Counted from the stretch's first letter, positions 33,416 through 42,891 are shown. The stretch: 57,791 nucleotides of DNA from Halobellus sp. Atlit-31R (GCA_003665935.1 QPLR01000008.1:1-57791), one strand, 5' to 3'. The notes: a model not told the origin generated them from the letters alone. A program made the numbers and translations.

Positions 33416-35311
33416 ATGACTGACGACGAACTCATCTGGCGAATCGCAGGTGGTTCCGGTGACGGAATCGCCTCGACGAGCCAGAACTTCGCGAAGGCCC
33501 TGATGCGAGCGGGCCTCCACGTATTCACGCATCGTCACTACCCGTCGCGCATTCGTGGTGGCCACACGTACACGGAAGTCCGCGTCTCCGCGGACGACGT
33601 GAAATCGCGTGGCGACGGGTACAACTTCCTCCTCGCGCTGGGTGACTCCTTCGCTCGGAACCCACAGGAGAACGCCTACTACGGCAACGAGGAGGTCAAA
33701 CCGCTGTCGGAGAACCTCGACGAACTCGACGAAGGGGGCGTCATCGTCTACGACTCCGGACTGCTCGACACCGACGAGATCCCGGACTTCGACGAGCGCG
33801 TCGCGGAGAACGACTGGCACGTCTACGACATCGACCTCCGTACGATCGCCCGCGAGCACGGCCGCGAAGTGATGCGGAACACCGCGGGCGTCGCCGTCAC
33901 CTGCGCGATCACCGGCATCGAACCCGAAGTCATCAAGAGCCTGATGGCGGACACGATGCCCGAGAAGATCTTCGAGCCGAATATGGCCGTCTTCGACGAC
34001 GCCTACGACACCGTGCTCGAAGAGTACGACGCCGACACGCCCGACGTGTCGGTTCCGGACGGCGAGCACGACGAAGAGCAGGTGCTCATCTCCGGCTCGG
34101 ACGCCATCGCCTACGGCGCACTCGACGAGGGCTGCCGCTTCATCGCGGGCTACCCGATGACGCCGTGGACCGAGGTCTTCACCATTATGTCGCAGAACCT
34201 CCCCGAGGTCGGCGGCATCTCCGAGCAGGTCGAAGACGAGATCGCCGCTGCGGCGCTCGCGCTCGGTGCTTCCCACGCAGGCGTGAAGGCGATGTCCGGA
34301 TCCTCCGGCGGCGGCTTCGCGCTGATGTCCGAGCCGCTCGGCCTCGCCGAGATGACCGAGACGCCCGTCGTCCTCGTCGAGGCGATGCGCGCCGGTCCCT
34401 CGACCGGGATGCCGACGAAGCCGGAACAGGCCGACCTCGAACACGTCCTCTACACGTCGCAGGGCGACTCCCACCGCGTCGTCTTCGCGCCGTCCGACGC
34501 CGTGGAGGCCTACCAGCAGACGCGACGCGCGTTCCAGATCGCCTACGAGTACCAGATCCCGTCGATCGTGCTCTACGACCAGAAGAACGGGGGCGAACTG
34601 CAGAACGTGCCCGCGAGCGTCTTCGACGAGGAGCCGAACGCGGACCTCGGCTCTGTCATCACCGAGGCGGAACTGGCCGACGCACCGCACGACCCCTCCG
34701 GGAAGTACAACCGCTTCCAGCACGACGTCGACGACGGCGTCAGCCCCCGGTCCATCCCGGGTCAGAAGGGCGGCCGCTACCTCGCGACCGGCAACGAACA
34801 CATGCCAGCGGGACACATCGCCGAAGATCCCGACAACCGCGTGAATCAGGTCGACCGGCGGATGCAGAAGATGGACGCCATCCGCGCCGACCTCGACGGC
34901 GACGAGGGCACGAACACCCACTACGGCCCAGCGGAGGCCGAATACGGCATTATGACGTTCGGTTCCCAGCAGGGCACCGTCGAGGAGGCTGTCGACCGAC
35001 TGAACGACGGCGGCCACTCGGTGAAGATGCTCGGCGTCTCCGAGATGGCGCCGTACCCGGTCGAAGAGGTCACGGCGTTCGTCGAGAGCGTCGACGAGGT
35101 GCTCGTCGTCGAGATGAACGCCTCCGCGCAGTTCCGCGGGCTGACCCAGAAGGAGCTCGGCCGCTACGGCGAGAAGCTCTCGAGCCTGCTGAAGTACAAC
35201 GGCAACCCCTTCGAGCCCGCCGAGATCGTCGACGGGTTCGTCACGAGTATCGTCGAGGACGGGACGCTGCCCGGCCACGAGACCAAGTTCGTCCCCGCAG
35301 CGAGTGATTAA
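33416..35311 (+). CDS. porA: Pyruvate (2-oxoacid):ferredoxin oxidoreductase alpha subunit, gamma-alpha fusion
   Basis: A 631-residue protein (635 if GTG 33404 is used). The N-terminal third is a gamma domain (WRIAGGSGDGIASTSQNFAKAL, HYPSRIRGGHTYTEVRV); the rest is the alpha domain (LISGSDAIAYGALDEGCRFIAGYPMTPWTEV) with pyrimidine-binding and C-terminal segments. The haloarchaeal enzyme oxidises a 2-oxoacid to acyl-CoA and reduces ferredoxin. Length and partner size match Halobacterium PorAB better than the shorter KorAB; 2-oxoglutarate as substrate remains possible. ATG 33416 is preferred because a hairpin abuts GTG 33404. porB follows after two bases. Confidence 0.85.
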   Translation: MTDDELIWRIAGGSGDGIASTSQNFAKALMRAGLHVFTHRHYPSRIRGGHTYTEVRVSADDVKSRGDGYNFLLALGDSFARNPQENAYYGNEEVKPLSENLDELDEGGVIVYDSGLLDTDEIPDFDERVAENDWHVYDIDLRTIAREHGREVMRNTAGVAVTCAITGIEPEVIKSLMADTMPEKIFEPNMAVFDDAYDTVLEEYDADTPDVSVPDGEHDEEQVLISGSDAIAYGALDEGCRFIAGYPMTPWTEVFTIMSQNLPEVGGISEQVEDEIAAAALALGASHAGVKAMSGSSGGGFALMSEPLGLAEMTETPVVLVEAMRAGPSTGMPTKPEQADLEHVLYTSQGDSHRVVFAPSDAVEAYQQTRRAFQIAYEYQIPSIVLYDQKNGGELQNVPASVFDEEPNADLGSVITEAELADAPHDPSGKYNRFQHDVDDGVSPRSIPGQKGGRYLATGNEHMPAGHIAEDPDNRVNQVDRRMQKMDAIRADLDGDEGTNTHYGPAEAEYGIMTFGSQQGTVEEAVDRLNDGGHSVKMLGVSEMAPYPVEEVTAFVESVDEVLVVEMNASAQFRGLTQKELGRYGEKLSSLLKYNGNPFEPAEIVDGFVTSIVEDGTLPGHETKFVPAASD

Positions 35312-35313
35312 CT

Positions 35314-36252
35314 ATGAGCGCATTCAGTGCAATCGGCGAACACGCCGAACACGACCGTAACGAGTACACGCCCGGCCTCGAACCGCAGCCCACCTGGTGT
35401 CCCGGCTGTGGTGACTTCGGGGTTCTGAAAGCCCTGAAAGGCGCGGCCGCCGAACTGGGCCTCTCCCCCGAGGAGATGCTCGTCGCCACCGGCATCGGCT
35501 GCTCGGGCAAACTGAACAGCTACTTCGACAGCTACGGCTTCCACACGATCCACGGCCGATCGCTCCCGATCGCCCGCGCGGCCAAGCTCGCCAACCCCGG
35601 TCTGACTGTCGTCGCGGCCGGCGGCGACGGCGACGGCTACGGCATCGGTGGCAACCACTTCATGCACACCGCTCGTGAGAACCACGACATCACTTACATC
35701 GTGTTCAACAACGAGATCTTCGGGCTGACGAAGGGCCAGACGTCGCCGACGTCGCCGAAAGGCCACAAGTCGAAAACGCAGCCGCACGGGTCGGCGAAGG
35801 ATCCGATCCGTCCGCTGTCGATGTCGCTGAACGCCGGCGCGTCCTACGTCGCACGGACGGCCGCCGTCAACCCCAACCAGGCGAAAGACATCATCGTCGA
35901 GGCGATCGAGCACGACGGGTTCTCCCACGTCGACTTCCTCACCCAGTGTCCGACCTGGAACAAGGACGCAAAGCAGTACGTCCCGTACATCGACATCAAC
36001 GACTCGGACGACTACGAGTTCGACAAGACCAACCGCTCGGAGGCCTCCGAGATGATGTTCGAGACGGAGACCGTCCTCCACGAGGGGACCGTCCTCACCG
36101 GCCGCTACTACGTCGACGAGGACCGTCCGTCCTACCAGCAGGAGAAACAGCGCATCGGCGAGCTCCCCGAGGAGCCGCTCGCAGAGCGCTACTTCGACGA
36201 CGACTACGAGTGGGAACGCGTCTACGACTCGTTCCTCGACAAGCACAAGTAG
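35314..36252 (+). CDS. porB: Pyruvate (2-oxoacid):ferredoxin oxidoreductase beta subunit
   Basis: A 312-residue thiamine-diphosphate subunit. Cysteines of the iron-sulfur cluster appear in TWCPGCGDFG and GIGCSGKLN. The ThDP/Mg motif is GGDGDGYGIGGNHFMH with the NNEIFGLTKGQTSPTSP segment, and TQCPTWNKD follows. It binds substrate and ThDP and passes electrons to ferredoxin together with PorA. Translationally close to porA, so both subunits are made together. Confidence 0.88.
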   Translation: MSAFSAIGEHAEHDRNEYTPGLEPQPTWCPGCGDFGVLKALKGAAAELGLSPEEMLVATGIGCSGKLNSYFDSYGFHTIHGRSLPIARAAKLANPGLTVVAAGGDGDGYGIGGNHFMHTARENHDITYIVFNNEIFGLTKGQTSPTSPKGHKSKTQPHGSAKDPIRPLSMSLNAGASYVARTAAVNPNQAKDIIVEAIEHDGFSHVDFLTQCPTWNKDAKQYVPYIDINDSDDYEFDKTNRSEASEMMFETETVLHEGTVLTGRYYVDEDRPSYQQEKQRIGELPEEPLAERYFDDDYEWERVYDSFLDKHK

Positions 36253-36300
36253 TTACTCGGAATCGACGGCTGCGACGGCTCACGGCCCCACTCACGGGCG

Positions 36301-36369
36301 CATTTCGGTGTCGTGAGTTCGGTTTTTCTATTCGGAAGGTATTTTTTCCGCCAACCGAAACATACGAAT
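36301..36369 (+). promoter_or_regulatory. lrp promoter with nested inverted repeats
   Basis: An outer repeat TTCGGTT (36318-36324)/AACCGAA (36353-36359) encloses CGGAA (36333-36337)/TTCCG (36346-36350), around the AT-rich GGTATTTTTT that serves as a TATA box 20-30 bases before the ATG. Lrp-family regulators often bind their own promoters, so this is a candidate autoregulatory site. Confidence 0.45.
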
Positions 36370-36798
36370 ATGGAAGCCACCTCGACGGAAGGCCGGATCC
36401 TCGACGTCCTCGAGGACGACGCCCAAGCGTCGTACGCTGAAATCGCCGAACGGGCGGACGTCTCGAAGCCGACGGTGCGGAAGTACATCCGGAAGATGGA
36501 AGAGGAGGGAATCATCGTCGGCTACTCCGCCGACGTCGACCCGAAGAAGCTCTCGGAGACGTCGATTGCGCTCGTCGGGCTCGATGTGGCCTCGGAGCGC
36601 TACGTCGAAGCGACGCGCGAACTCAAGTCGCTCGATGCGGTCGAGTCGCTGTACACCTCCTCGGGCGATCATATGCTTATGGCCGAGGTCCGCGCCCCGG
36701 ACGGCGACGCGCTGGGCGAGACCATCTCCGAGAAGGTTCTCTCTATCGACGGGATCACCGCCGCACATCCCTCCTTCCTCCAGGAACGCCTGAAGTAA
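36370..36798 (+). CDS. lrpA1: Lrp/AsnC-family transcriptional regulator (LrpA1-like)
   Basis: A 142-residue regulator. The N-terminal helix-turn-helix reads DDAQASYAEIAERADVSKPTVRKYIRKMEEEGII; the C-terminal RAM/ligand-binding domain covers about 60-140 (TSIALVGLDVASERYVEATRELK, MLMAEVRAPDG). Its pattern, ending AAHPSFLQERLK, resembles Halobacterium LrpA1, which controls amino-acid metabolism. ATG 36370 is used because the TATA-like box lies just upstream; an earlier in-frame codon at 36313 lacks support. Confidence 0.85.
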   Translation: MEATSTEGRILDVLEDDAQASYAEIAERADVSKPTVRKYIRKMEEEGIIVGYSADVDPKKLSETSIALVGLDVASERYVEATRELKSLDAVESLYTSSGDHMLMAEVRAPDGDALGETISEKVLSIDGITAAHPSFLQERLK

Positions 36799-36820
36799 CT
36801 CGACGGCCGCCCGCGTCGAG
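36799..36820 (+). terminator. Hairpin after lrp
   Basis: CTCGACG and CGTCGAG form a 7-bp stem with an 8-base loop starting directly after the lrp stop codon. The rest of the 229-base gap before dinB (36821-37027) contains no ORF or clear dyad and holds the dinB promoter. Confidence 0.5.
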
Positions 36821-37027
36821 GATCCGACCCGGATTCGCGTCTGCACCCGTCTCCGCTTTCACTTTCACTCCGCATTGGGAACGCTATAGTGGCTTCCCCC
36901 GCTACCGTAGTGCGTCGCTGTCCGCCGGGCGAACGATCGTGATGGCTCGCACCCGCTACCGCCGAACGGCCGCACATTCACCCCGGAGAGGGCTTCGTCT
37001 CGAGCGTCCCCTCTGTCGGAGCAGCCG

Positions 37028-38398
37028 ATGAGCGGTGAGACCCTGCCGGGCGTCGTGGAGAGCGATCCGTCGCGGATCGTCCTCCACGTGGATATGGACT
37101 GCTTTTACGCGTCCTGCGAGCGCCTCCGCGAGCCCGAACTGCGAGGTGAACCGCTCGTCGTCGGGATGGGCTACGAACACGGCGAGACGTTCGGCGCGGT
37201 CGCCACGGCCAGCTACGAGGCCCGCGAGTTCGGCGTCGACAGCGCTCAGCCGATCTCCCAGGCGCTCGAACGACTGCCCCGAGCCGGGGGCGCGCCCGGC
37301 AGCCACTCCGACGCTGCGGGCGACCCGAGCGGAACGGACGGAAAGGACGGAACGAGCGACCCCAACGCCGATGCCGACGGCGATGCCGATGCTGTCGGCT
37401 ACTACCGCCCCGTCGATCTGGAGTTCTACCGCTCCGTCGCCGCGTCGGTCAAGGAGGTGTTGCACGACTGCGCCGACGTCGTCCGCGAGGTGAGTATCGA
37501 CGAGGCGTATCTCGACGTGACCGACCGGACCGCCTGGCAGCGCGCACCTGACGGCGACCGGACGCTGGCGGAGGGGTACGCGCGGCACGTGAAACAGCGG
37601 ATCGCCCGCGAGGTCGGTGTGCCCGCGAGCGTCGGCGTCGCGCCGAATATGTCGGCCGCGAAGATCGCGTCCGATCACGACAAACCCGACGGGCTCGTCG
37701 TCGTCGAACCCGGACGCGTCCGCGAGTTTCTGGACCCGCTCTCGGTCGAGGCGGTCCACGGCGTCGGCCCGGTGACGGCGGACCGACTCGCCTCGATGGG
37801 CGTCGAGACGGCCGGCGATCTCGCCGCGGCGAATCCCGACGAACTCCGGGCGGCGTTCGGCTCTCGGGGCGCGGAACTGTACGATCGGGCCCGCGGCATC
37901 GACGACCGCGAAGTCACGCCCACGGGGCGGCCGAAGAGCCTCTCGCGGGAGTCGGCGTTCGCGGAAGCGACCGACGACGACGGGGAGAAGCGAGAGACGG
38001 TGGCCGCGCTCGCCGCCGACGTTACGGCGCGGGCCCGCAACCGCGGTGCGACGTATCGGACGATCGGGATCAAGGTCGTCGTGCCACCGTACGACGTCAA
38101 CACGCGCGAGCGGTCGCTGTCGGGGCCGGTCGACGACCCCGAACTCGTCGAGGACGTCGCGCTGGAACTGCTCGCGGAGTTCGAGGGCGAGCCCGCACGC
38201 AAGGTCGGCGTCCGGGTCTCGAATCTCTCCTTCGCCGACGGCGAGCAGTCCCAACTCGACGGCTGGGAGGGCGCTACCGACGTTGACGGAGGTGATCCCA
38301 CCGCCGACACCGACGGCCGCTCGACGGCTTCGGCCTCGGTTTCGCAGGCCGAACACGACGGCCAGGCCTCGCTCGATCAGTTCGACCCCGGCGAGTAG
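37028..38398 (+). CDS. dinB: DNA polymerase IV (Y family, DinB/Dbh)
   Basis: A 456-residue translesion polymerase. Palm motifs: VLHVDMDCFYASCE (D22, D24) and VSIDEAYLDVTD (D158, E159), with GVAPNMSAAKIASDHDKPDG and the HhH-type thumb region VHGVGPVTADRLASMGVE. A hydrophilic insertion of about 35 residues (86-122; repeated Asp/Ala/Gly) separates early palm and fingers segments and is probably a disordered loop. The C-terminus QASLDQFDPGE is a PCNA-binding PIP box (QxxLxxF). Confidence 0.93.
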   Translation: MSGETLPGVVESDPSRIVLHVDMDCFYASCERLREPELRGEPLVVGMGYEHGETFGAVATASYEAREFGVDSAQPISQALERLPRAGGAPGSHSDAAGDPSGTDGKDGTSDPNADADGDADAVGYYRPVDLEFYRSVAASVKEVLHDCADVVREVSIDEAYLDVTDRTAWQRAPDGDRTLAEGYARHVKQRIAREVGVPASVGVAPNMSAAKIASDHDKPDGLVVVEPGRVREFLDPLSVEAVHGVGPVTADRLASMGVETAGDLAAANPDELRAAFGSRGAELYDRARGIDDREVTPTGRPKSLSRESAFAEATDDDGEKRETVAALAADVTARARNRGATYRTIGIKVVVPPYDVNTRERSLSGPVDDPELVEDVALELLAEFEGEPARKVGVRVSNLSFADGEQSQLDGWEGATDVDGGDPTADTDGRSTASASVSQAEHDGQASLDQFDPGE

Positions 38399-38447
38399 CC
38401 GCCGCACGGGGAAGGAACTATGACCTGCGAGGGCGAGCACCCGATAG

Positions 38448-40352
38448 ATGACCGAGGACACGGAGACGATCGCCGTAGCGAACGTCAGCGAGGGGCCGGG
38501 CGGTGACGGGAGCGACGATCCGGGGACGACAGTAGAGCTTCCGGTCGTCGACATCCTCACCGGCCGCGGGTTCGTCACGGGGAAGTCGGGGTCGGGGAAG
38601 TCGAACACGGCGTCGGTGATCATCGAGAACCTGCTCTCGAACAACTTCCCGGTCCTCATCGTCGACACCGACGGCGAGTACTACGGTCTCAAAGAGCGGT
38701 TCGAGCTGTTGCACGCGGGCGCCGACGACGAGTGCGACATCGTCGTCAGTCCCGAGCACGCCGAGAAGCTCGCGAACCTCGCGCTCGAACAGAACGTCCC
38801 GATTATCCTCGACGTCTCCGGCTACCTCGACGAAGGCGAAGCGCAGGAACTGCTGACGGAGGTCGCGAAGAACCTCTTTGCGAAGGAGAAGAAGCTCAAG
38901 AAGCCGTTCCTGATGCTCGTCGAGGAGTGCCACGAGTACATCCCCGAAGGCGGCGGGATGACCGAGGCGGGGAAGATGCTCATCAAGATCGGCAAGCGCG
39001 GCCGGAAGCACGGCCTCGGGATCGTCGGCATCTCACAGCGCCCCGCCGACGTCAAGAAGGATTTCATCACGCAGTGCGACTGGCTCGTCTGGCACCGACT
39101 GACCTGGAACAACGACACCAAGGTCGTCGGACGGATTCTCGGCGCAGAGTACGCCGACGCGATCGAGGAGATGGACAACGGCGAGGCGTTCCTCGTCACC
39201 GACTGGTCCGAGTCGCTCCGCCGAGTCAAGTTCCACAAGAAGCGGACGTTCGACGCGGGTGCGACGCCCGGCCTCGACGACTTCGAGCGGCCCGACCTGA
39301 AGTCGGTCGACGGCGACCTCGTCTCGGAACTGCAGGACATCTCCGACGAACGAGCCAGACGCGAGAGCGAGATCGCCGACCTTCGCCAGCAGCTGGAGAA
39401 GAAAGAGGCGCGGATCCGCCAGCTCGAACGCGAACTCGACGAGGCGAAGGACCTCTCCCGGATGGCCGACCAGTTCGCACAGGCGATGTTCCAGACCGCC
39501 GAAGCGCCGTACCGCGGCGGCGACGGCCGGAATCTGTCCCGACCGGAAGACCACCAGGCCGCACTCGATCAGTACGACGACCCAACCAGCGCGGACGCAT
39601 CGGGCGACGATAGCACGGACGAGTCGTCTGCGAACCCCGGAGAGCGGGAAGACGCCGTCACCGCTGCGGCGGCCGGGGCGTATCCGGGACTCGACGTAGA
39701 CCTCGACGCCGGGGACGGCGACGGAATCGGTCCCGGAGCGTTCGGACTCGGTGTCGCCTCGGACGTCGACGTCGAGCCAGAGCGCGCACACGAGGAGACC
39801 GCGGCACTCACGGGCCGCGCGGACGTCGTCGAGCGCCTGCGTAGCGTCGTGGCGTCGCTGCCGCCGGCGTCACAGCGGATGCTCGCGTTCTACAGCCAGA
39901 TCGACGCCTGCGATCCCGTCGACGCGCACGTCGCCGCCGGCGAGGTCGGCGACAAGCATCTCGCGTACAGCCGGAACCGACCGCTCCGCCGGGCTGGCTT
40001 CGTCGAACACGTCGGGCGCGGGCGCTACGCCTACGCGCTCCCGGCGCTCGTGCGCGAGGAGTTCGCCGACAGACTCGACCGAGACGAACTGCGCGACGTC
40101 GTCAGAGCGGTCGAGGCGGCGTTTCGGCCCGACGTGCAGTCGGAGCTGGAACTAGCGGGCGGTGCAAGCGGCGACGCGCACGTGAACGACGCGGCCGGCG
40201 ACGGGCGAGAGACCGACGCGGCCAACGCTACGCAAGGGACCGACGCGGCCAGCGATGTACACGGGGACGACGTGGCTAGCGACGCCGGGGAGCGCAGCGC
40301 GACGGCAGAGGAGCGGGACGGTGACGCAGTCCCCGCCGACACGGACGACTGA
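38448..40352 (+). CDS. HerA-like DUF87 ATPase with coiled coil
   Basis: A 634-residue protein. Walker A GKSGSGKS (45-52) and Walker B LMLVEECHEYIPEGGG place it among FtsK/HerA-type ATPases, with sensor region GIVGISQRPADVKKDF and arginine-rich KIGKRGRKHGL. A coiled coil follows (about residues 300-345, many Glu/Arg heptads), then an acidic linker, a possible small winged domain (AFYSQIDACDPVDAHVAAGEVGDKHLAYSRNRPLRRAGF) and a repetitive Asp/Ala tail. HerA proper works with NurA in end resection; no nurA is adjacent, so the cellular role is uncertain. Confidence 0.8.
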   Translation: MTEDTETIAVANVSEGPGGDGSDDPGTTVELPVVDILTGRGFVTGKSGSGKSNTASVIIENLLSNNFPVLIVDTDGEYYGLKERFELLHAGADDECDIVVSPEHAEKLANLALEQNVPIILDVSGYLDEGEAQELLTEVAKNLFAKEKKLKKPFLMLVEECHEYIPEGGGMTEAGKMLIKIGKRGRKHGLGIVGISQRPADVKKDFITQCDWLVWHRLTWNNDTKVVGRILGAEYADAIEEMDNGEAFLVTDWSESLRRVKFHKKRTFDAGATPGLDDFERPDLKSVDGDLVSELQDISDERARRESEIADLRQQLEKKEARIRQLERELDEAKDLSRMADQFAQAMFQTAEAPYRGGDGRNLSRPEDHQAALDQYDDPTSADASGDDSTDESSANPGEREDAVTAAAAGAYPGLDVDLDAGDGDGIGPGAFGLGVASDVDVEPERAHEETAALTGRADVVERLRSVVASLPPASQRMLAFYSQIDACDPVDAHVAAGEVGDKHLAYSRNRPLRRAGFVEHVGRGRYAYALPALVREEFADRLDRDELRDVVRAVEAAFRPDVQSELELAGGASGDAHVNDAAGDGRETDAANATQGTDAASDVHGDDVASDAGERSATAEERDGDAVPADTDD

Positions 40353-40368
40353 GCGCGAGTTAGTCGAC

Positions 40369-41013
40369 TCAGAGCGGTTCGACGAGCGACTCCAGCGCCG
40401 CGCGGGGGTCGTCCGCCTTCGCCACGCCGGAGGCCAGCAGAATTCCGGACGCGCCGAGTTCGGCTGCGGTCGCGACGTCGTCGCCCGAAGAGATCCCCGC
40501 GCCGCAGTAGACGTCGACGTCGTCGTCGACGCTGCCGGCGGCCGCGACTGCGTCCTCGACGATTCCGGGGTCGGCCGTCGCGACCGAGACGTCACCGCCG
40601 ATCAGCTCCGGCGGCTCGACGGCGACGCTCTCGGGAGAGAGCGCGGCGGCTGCACCGATCTGTGCGGGGTTGTTCCCGCAGACGCACGTCTCTAAGTCGG
40701 CGCGCTCGGCCGCGCGGACGGCGGCGTCGACGTCGGCGAGCTTCAGACGCCTCTCCGAGTGGTTGACGAGCGTTCCGACCGCGCCCGCGCCGGCGGCCGA
40801 CTCGGCGAGGGTGCTGCCGGTGTGGCTCCCGTAGTCGTTCGGGTCGACGTGCTGAGCCCACGTCTCGACGCCGGTGTCGGCCACGCGCGCAATGTCGGCG
40901 GCCTGGGGGGCGACCGCGATACGCGCACCGGAGGCGTCTGCGACGTCGCGGGCGGCGGTCGCGACCTCGATCGGGTCGCACGGATACGCTTTGAGATTGA
41001 CTAGGATGAACAC
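40369..41013 (-). CDS. tpiA: Triosephosphate isomerase
   Basis: A 214-residue archaeal-type TIM barrel, shorter than bacterial enzymes. Catalytic residues: K8 (NLKAYP), H85 (TLVNHSERR) and E133 (AVEPPELIG). The phosphate-binding [10 protein letters not shown] and [13 protein letters not shown] segments are present. It interconverts dihydroxyacetone phosphate and glyceraldehyde-3-phosphate. It is convergent with the HerA-like gene. Confidence 0.96.
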   Translation of the reverse strand: MFILVNLKAYPCDPIEVATAARDVADASGARIAVAPQAADIARVADTGVETWAQHVDPNDYGSHTGSTLAESAAGAGAVGTLVNHSERRLKLADVDAAVRAAERADLETCVCGNNPAQIGAAAALSPESVAVEPPELIGGDVSVATADPGIVEDAVAAAGSVDDDVDVYCGAGISSGDDVATAAELGASGILLASGVAKADDPRAALESLVEPL

Positions 41014-41044
41014 GTTCGGGCGTGTGCGCTGCGGTACGAAATAG

Positions 41045-41093
41045 GTTGCTTCTCGGGCGCTCTGAGGGCATTTGCCCCCTGTCCGAGAGCAAC
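41045..41093 (-). promoter_or_regulatory. Long imperfect hairpin between mbf1 and tpiA
   Basis: GTTGC plus TCTCGG (41045-41056) pair with CCGAGA plus GCAAC (41083-41093), 11 bp with one bulged T. A second stem, GGGC-ATTT-GCCC (41066-41077), sits inside. The element lies about 20 bases after the mbf1 stop and about 30 bases before the tpiA start, in the leftward transcript. It may terminate mbf1 or act in the tpiA leader. Confidence 0.5.
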
Positions 41094-41113
41094 GGGAGTC
41101 AGAGACCGCGTCG

Positions 41114-41659
41114 TCAGTCTTTGCGCTTGACGACGTCGCCGAGGGTCGTCGTCGTCGACGAACTACCCGACCACTCGCTGTCCTCGCTGCTCCCGCCCTC
41201 GACGAGCGAGATCTCGAGTTTGCGTTCGAGTTTCTTCTGTACCTCGTCGGAGGGGAGGATGTCGCCGCGTTCGAGCTTGCGGATCAGACTCGCCTTCTCG
41301 TTGAGCGACTGCGCGAGGTCCTCCTGGCTCATACTGCGGTCCTCGCGCGCTTCGCGGATCCGGCGATCGTAGTCCGAGGCGATCTCGTCCATATCGTCGA
41401 ACATATCGCGTCGCCGCCGGCTGGAGCCGCCGGACGAGCCGCTTCCGGCGGTCGAGGACGCGCTGGAAGCGCCGCCCGAACCGGACGACTTGCCGGAGGA
41501 ACTCGACGTCGAGTACTTCGTCGACTGAGAGGAACTCGACTCAGTGCGGACCTCGGTGCCGAACTCCTTGCAGTCGTCGCACAGTTCGAGTTCGGCCCCT
41601 TCGACCTTGACCGTCGTCAGGGACGGCCGTTCCTTGCCGCACATCTCGCACTGGGGCAT
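41114..41659 (-). CDS. Multiprotein bridging factor 1-type transcription factor
   Basis: A 181-residue protein. The zinc ribbon CEMCGKE...CDDCKEFG at the N-terminus is followed by a 45-residue Ser/Gly linker and a Cro-type helix-turn-helix ([41 protein letters not shown]), the classic archaeal MBF1 arrangement. MBF1 associates with the translation or transcription machinery. ATG 41659 gives the proper zinc-ribbon start. The C-terminus ends [13 protein letters not shown]. Confidence 0.9.
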   Translation of the reverse strand: MPQCEMCGKERPSLTTVKVEGAELELCDDCKEFGTEVRTESSSSQSTKYSTSSSSGKSSGSGGASSASSTAGSGSSGGSSRRRRDMFDDMDEIASDYDRRIREAREDRSMSQEDLAQSLNEKASLIRKLERGDILPSDEVQKKLERKLEISLVEGGSSEDSEWSGSSSTTTTLGDVVKRKD

Positions 41660-41775
41660 ATACTCCGTCGTAGTCGAGGGGACGATATAAAGCACACGCC
41701 GGCCGTGCGCTCGCGACGCCACACAGCCGTCGGTCTGGCTCGATCTCGTCGACCCCGTCCGGCGGACCGACTCCG

Positions 41776-42891
41776 CTAGGAGGGTCGCGCGCCGAGTTCG
41801 ACCGTCACGGTCCGCTCGCTCCCGTCGCGAAGCAGCGTCAGTTCGACGCTGTCGCCGGGGCGCGTCTCCAGCGCGAGGTAGCTACCGAGGTCTTCGGTCG
41901 TCTGAAGCGGTCGCCCGTCGACCGAAAGGAGAACGTCGCCACCGATCCGGACCCGCTGGCCGTCGACGACGCGGGTCTCTGCCCCACCGCGAACGAGGCC
42001 CGAAGCGGGGCCGTCGTCGTCGACGACGGTCACGAGCACACCGCGCGGCTGCGCCAGCCCGTTCACGCGCGCCAGATCTGGCGTGACCCCGAGCAGCGAG
42101 AGACCGATGTAGGAGTGCTCGTAGGAGCCGTCTTCGACGAGCGCCGGGACGACGCGCTGGGCGAGAGCAGCTGAGATGCCGAACGCGATGTTCTCACCGC
42201 CCCCGGAGCTGATCACGGCCACGACCCGGCCGTCGAGAGAGACGAGCGGCCCGCCGCTGTTCCCCGGGTTGACCGCCGCGTCCGTCTGGATCGCATCCGG
42301 GATCCGCGCTCCGGTCGGGGCCGGGATCCACCTGTCGACGCCGCTGACGATCCCCGCCGTGACGGAGCCGTCGAGGTCGAAGGGGTTGCCGATGGCGACG
42401 ACCTCCTGTCCGACGACGGCGGCGGTCTCGGCGAACGGCAGCGCGTCGGAGTCGGGAGCGGAGGCGGGGAGTTCGACGACCGCCAGATCGCTGTGGGGGT
42501 CCGTGCCGACAATCCGCCCGCTGCTCCACCGTCCGCCGGGGAATCTGACCTGGGCGGTCGACGCGTCGTCGACGACGTGAGCGTTCGTGACGACGTGAGA
42601 GGGCGCGGCGACGAACCCGCTGCCCTGCCCGTCGTAAGTCCGCACGAGGACGACCGAGTCACCCGTCTGTCGGTACACGCGGGTGTACGGGCTCGGCTCG
42701 GCCGTTTCCTCGGCCGCAGACGTCGGCGGCGTCTCGGTCGTGGGAGCGTCAGTCGGTGGCGATGTCGACGTCGGCGCGGGCGAGTCCGTGCCCGCGCGCG
42801 GAGCGGTCGTGTTACAGCCCGCGAGCGCGGTGAGAACCCCTGTCCCGGCGAACTCGAGAAAGCGCCTTCGCGTCGAGGGTACGTCGTCCAT
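41776..42891 (-). CDS. Secreted HtrA-like serine protease with PDZ domain (Tat lipoprotein)
   Basis: A 371-residue protein. The Tat signal STRRRFLEFAGTGVLTALAGC ends in a lipobox Cys, then a Thr/Pro/Ser-rich tether. The trypsin-like triad is His in VTNAHVVDD, Asp in DPHSDLAVVEL and Ser in VNPGNSGGPLV. A C-terminal PDZ domain (about residues 270-365) ends in VELTLLRDGSERTVTVELG. It would degrade or refold damaged proteins outside the membrane. ATG 42891 starts the Tat signal; a start nine codons upstream is unnecessary. Confidence 0.9.
   Translation of the reverse strand: MDDVPSTRRRFLEFAGTGVLTALAGCNTTAPRAGTDSPAPTSTSPPTDAPTTETPPTSAAEETAEPSPYTRVYRQTGDSVVLVRTYDGQGSGFVAAPSHVVTNAHVVDDASTAQVRFPGGRWSSGRIVGTDPHSDLAVVELPASAPDSDALPFAETAAVVGQEVVAIGNPFDLDGSVTAGIVSGVDRWIPAPTGARIPDAIQTDAAVNPGNSGGPLVSLDGRVVAVISSGGGENIAFGISAALAQRVVPALVEDGSYEHSYIGLSLLGVTPDLARVNGLAQPRGVLVTVVDDDGPASGLVRGGAETRVVDGQRVRIGGDVLLSVDGRPLQTTEDLGSYLALETRPGDSVELTLLRDGSERTVTVELGARPS

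Noticed and set aside
33410..35278. A 622-codon minus-strand ORF
   Set aside because: Antisense shadow of porA; the plus strand carries all conserved motifs of the gamma-alpha fusion.
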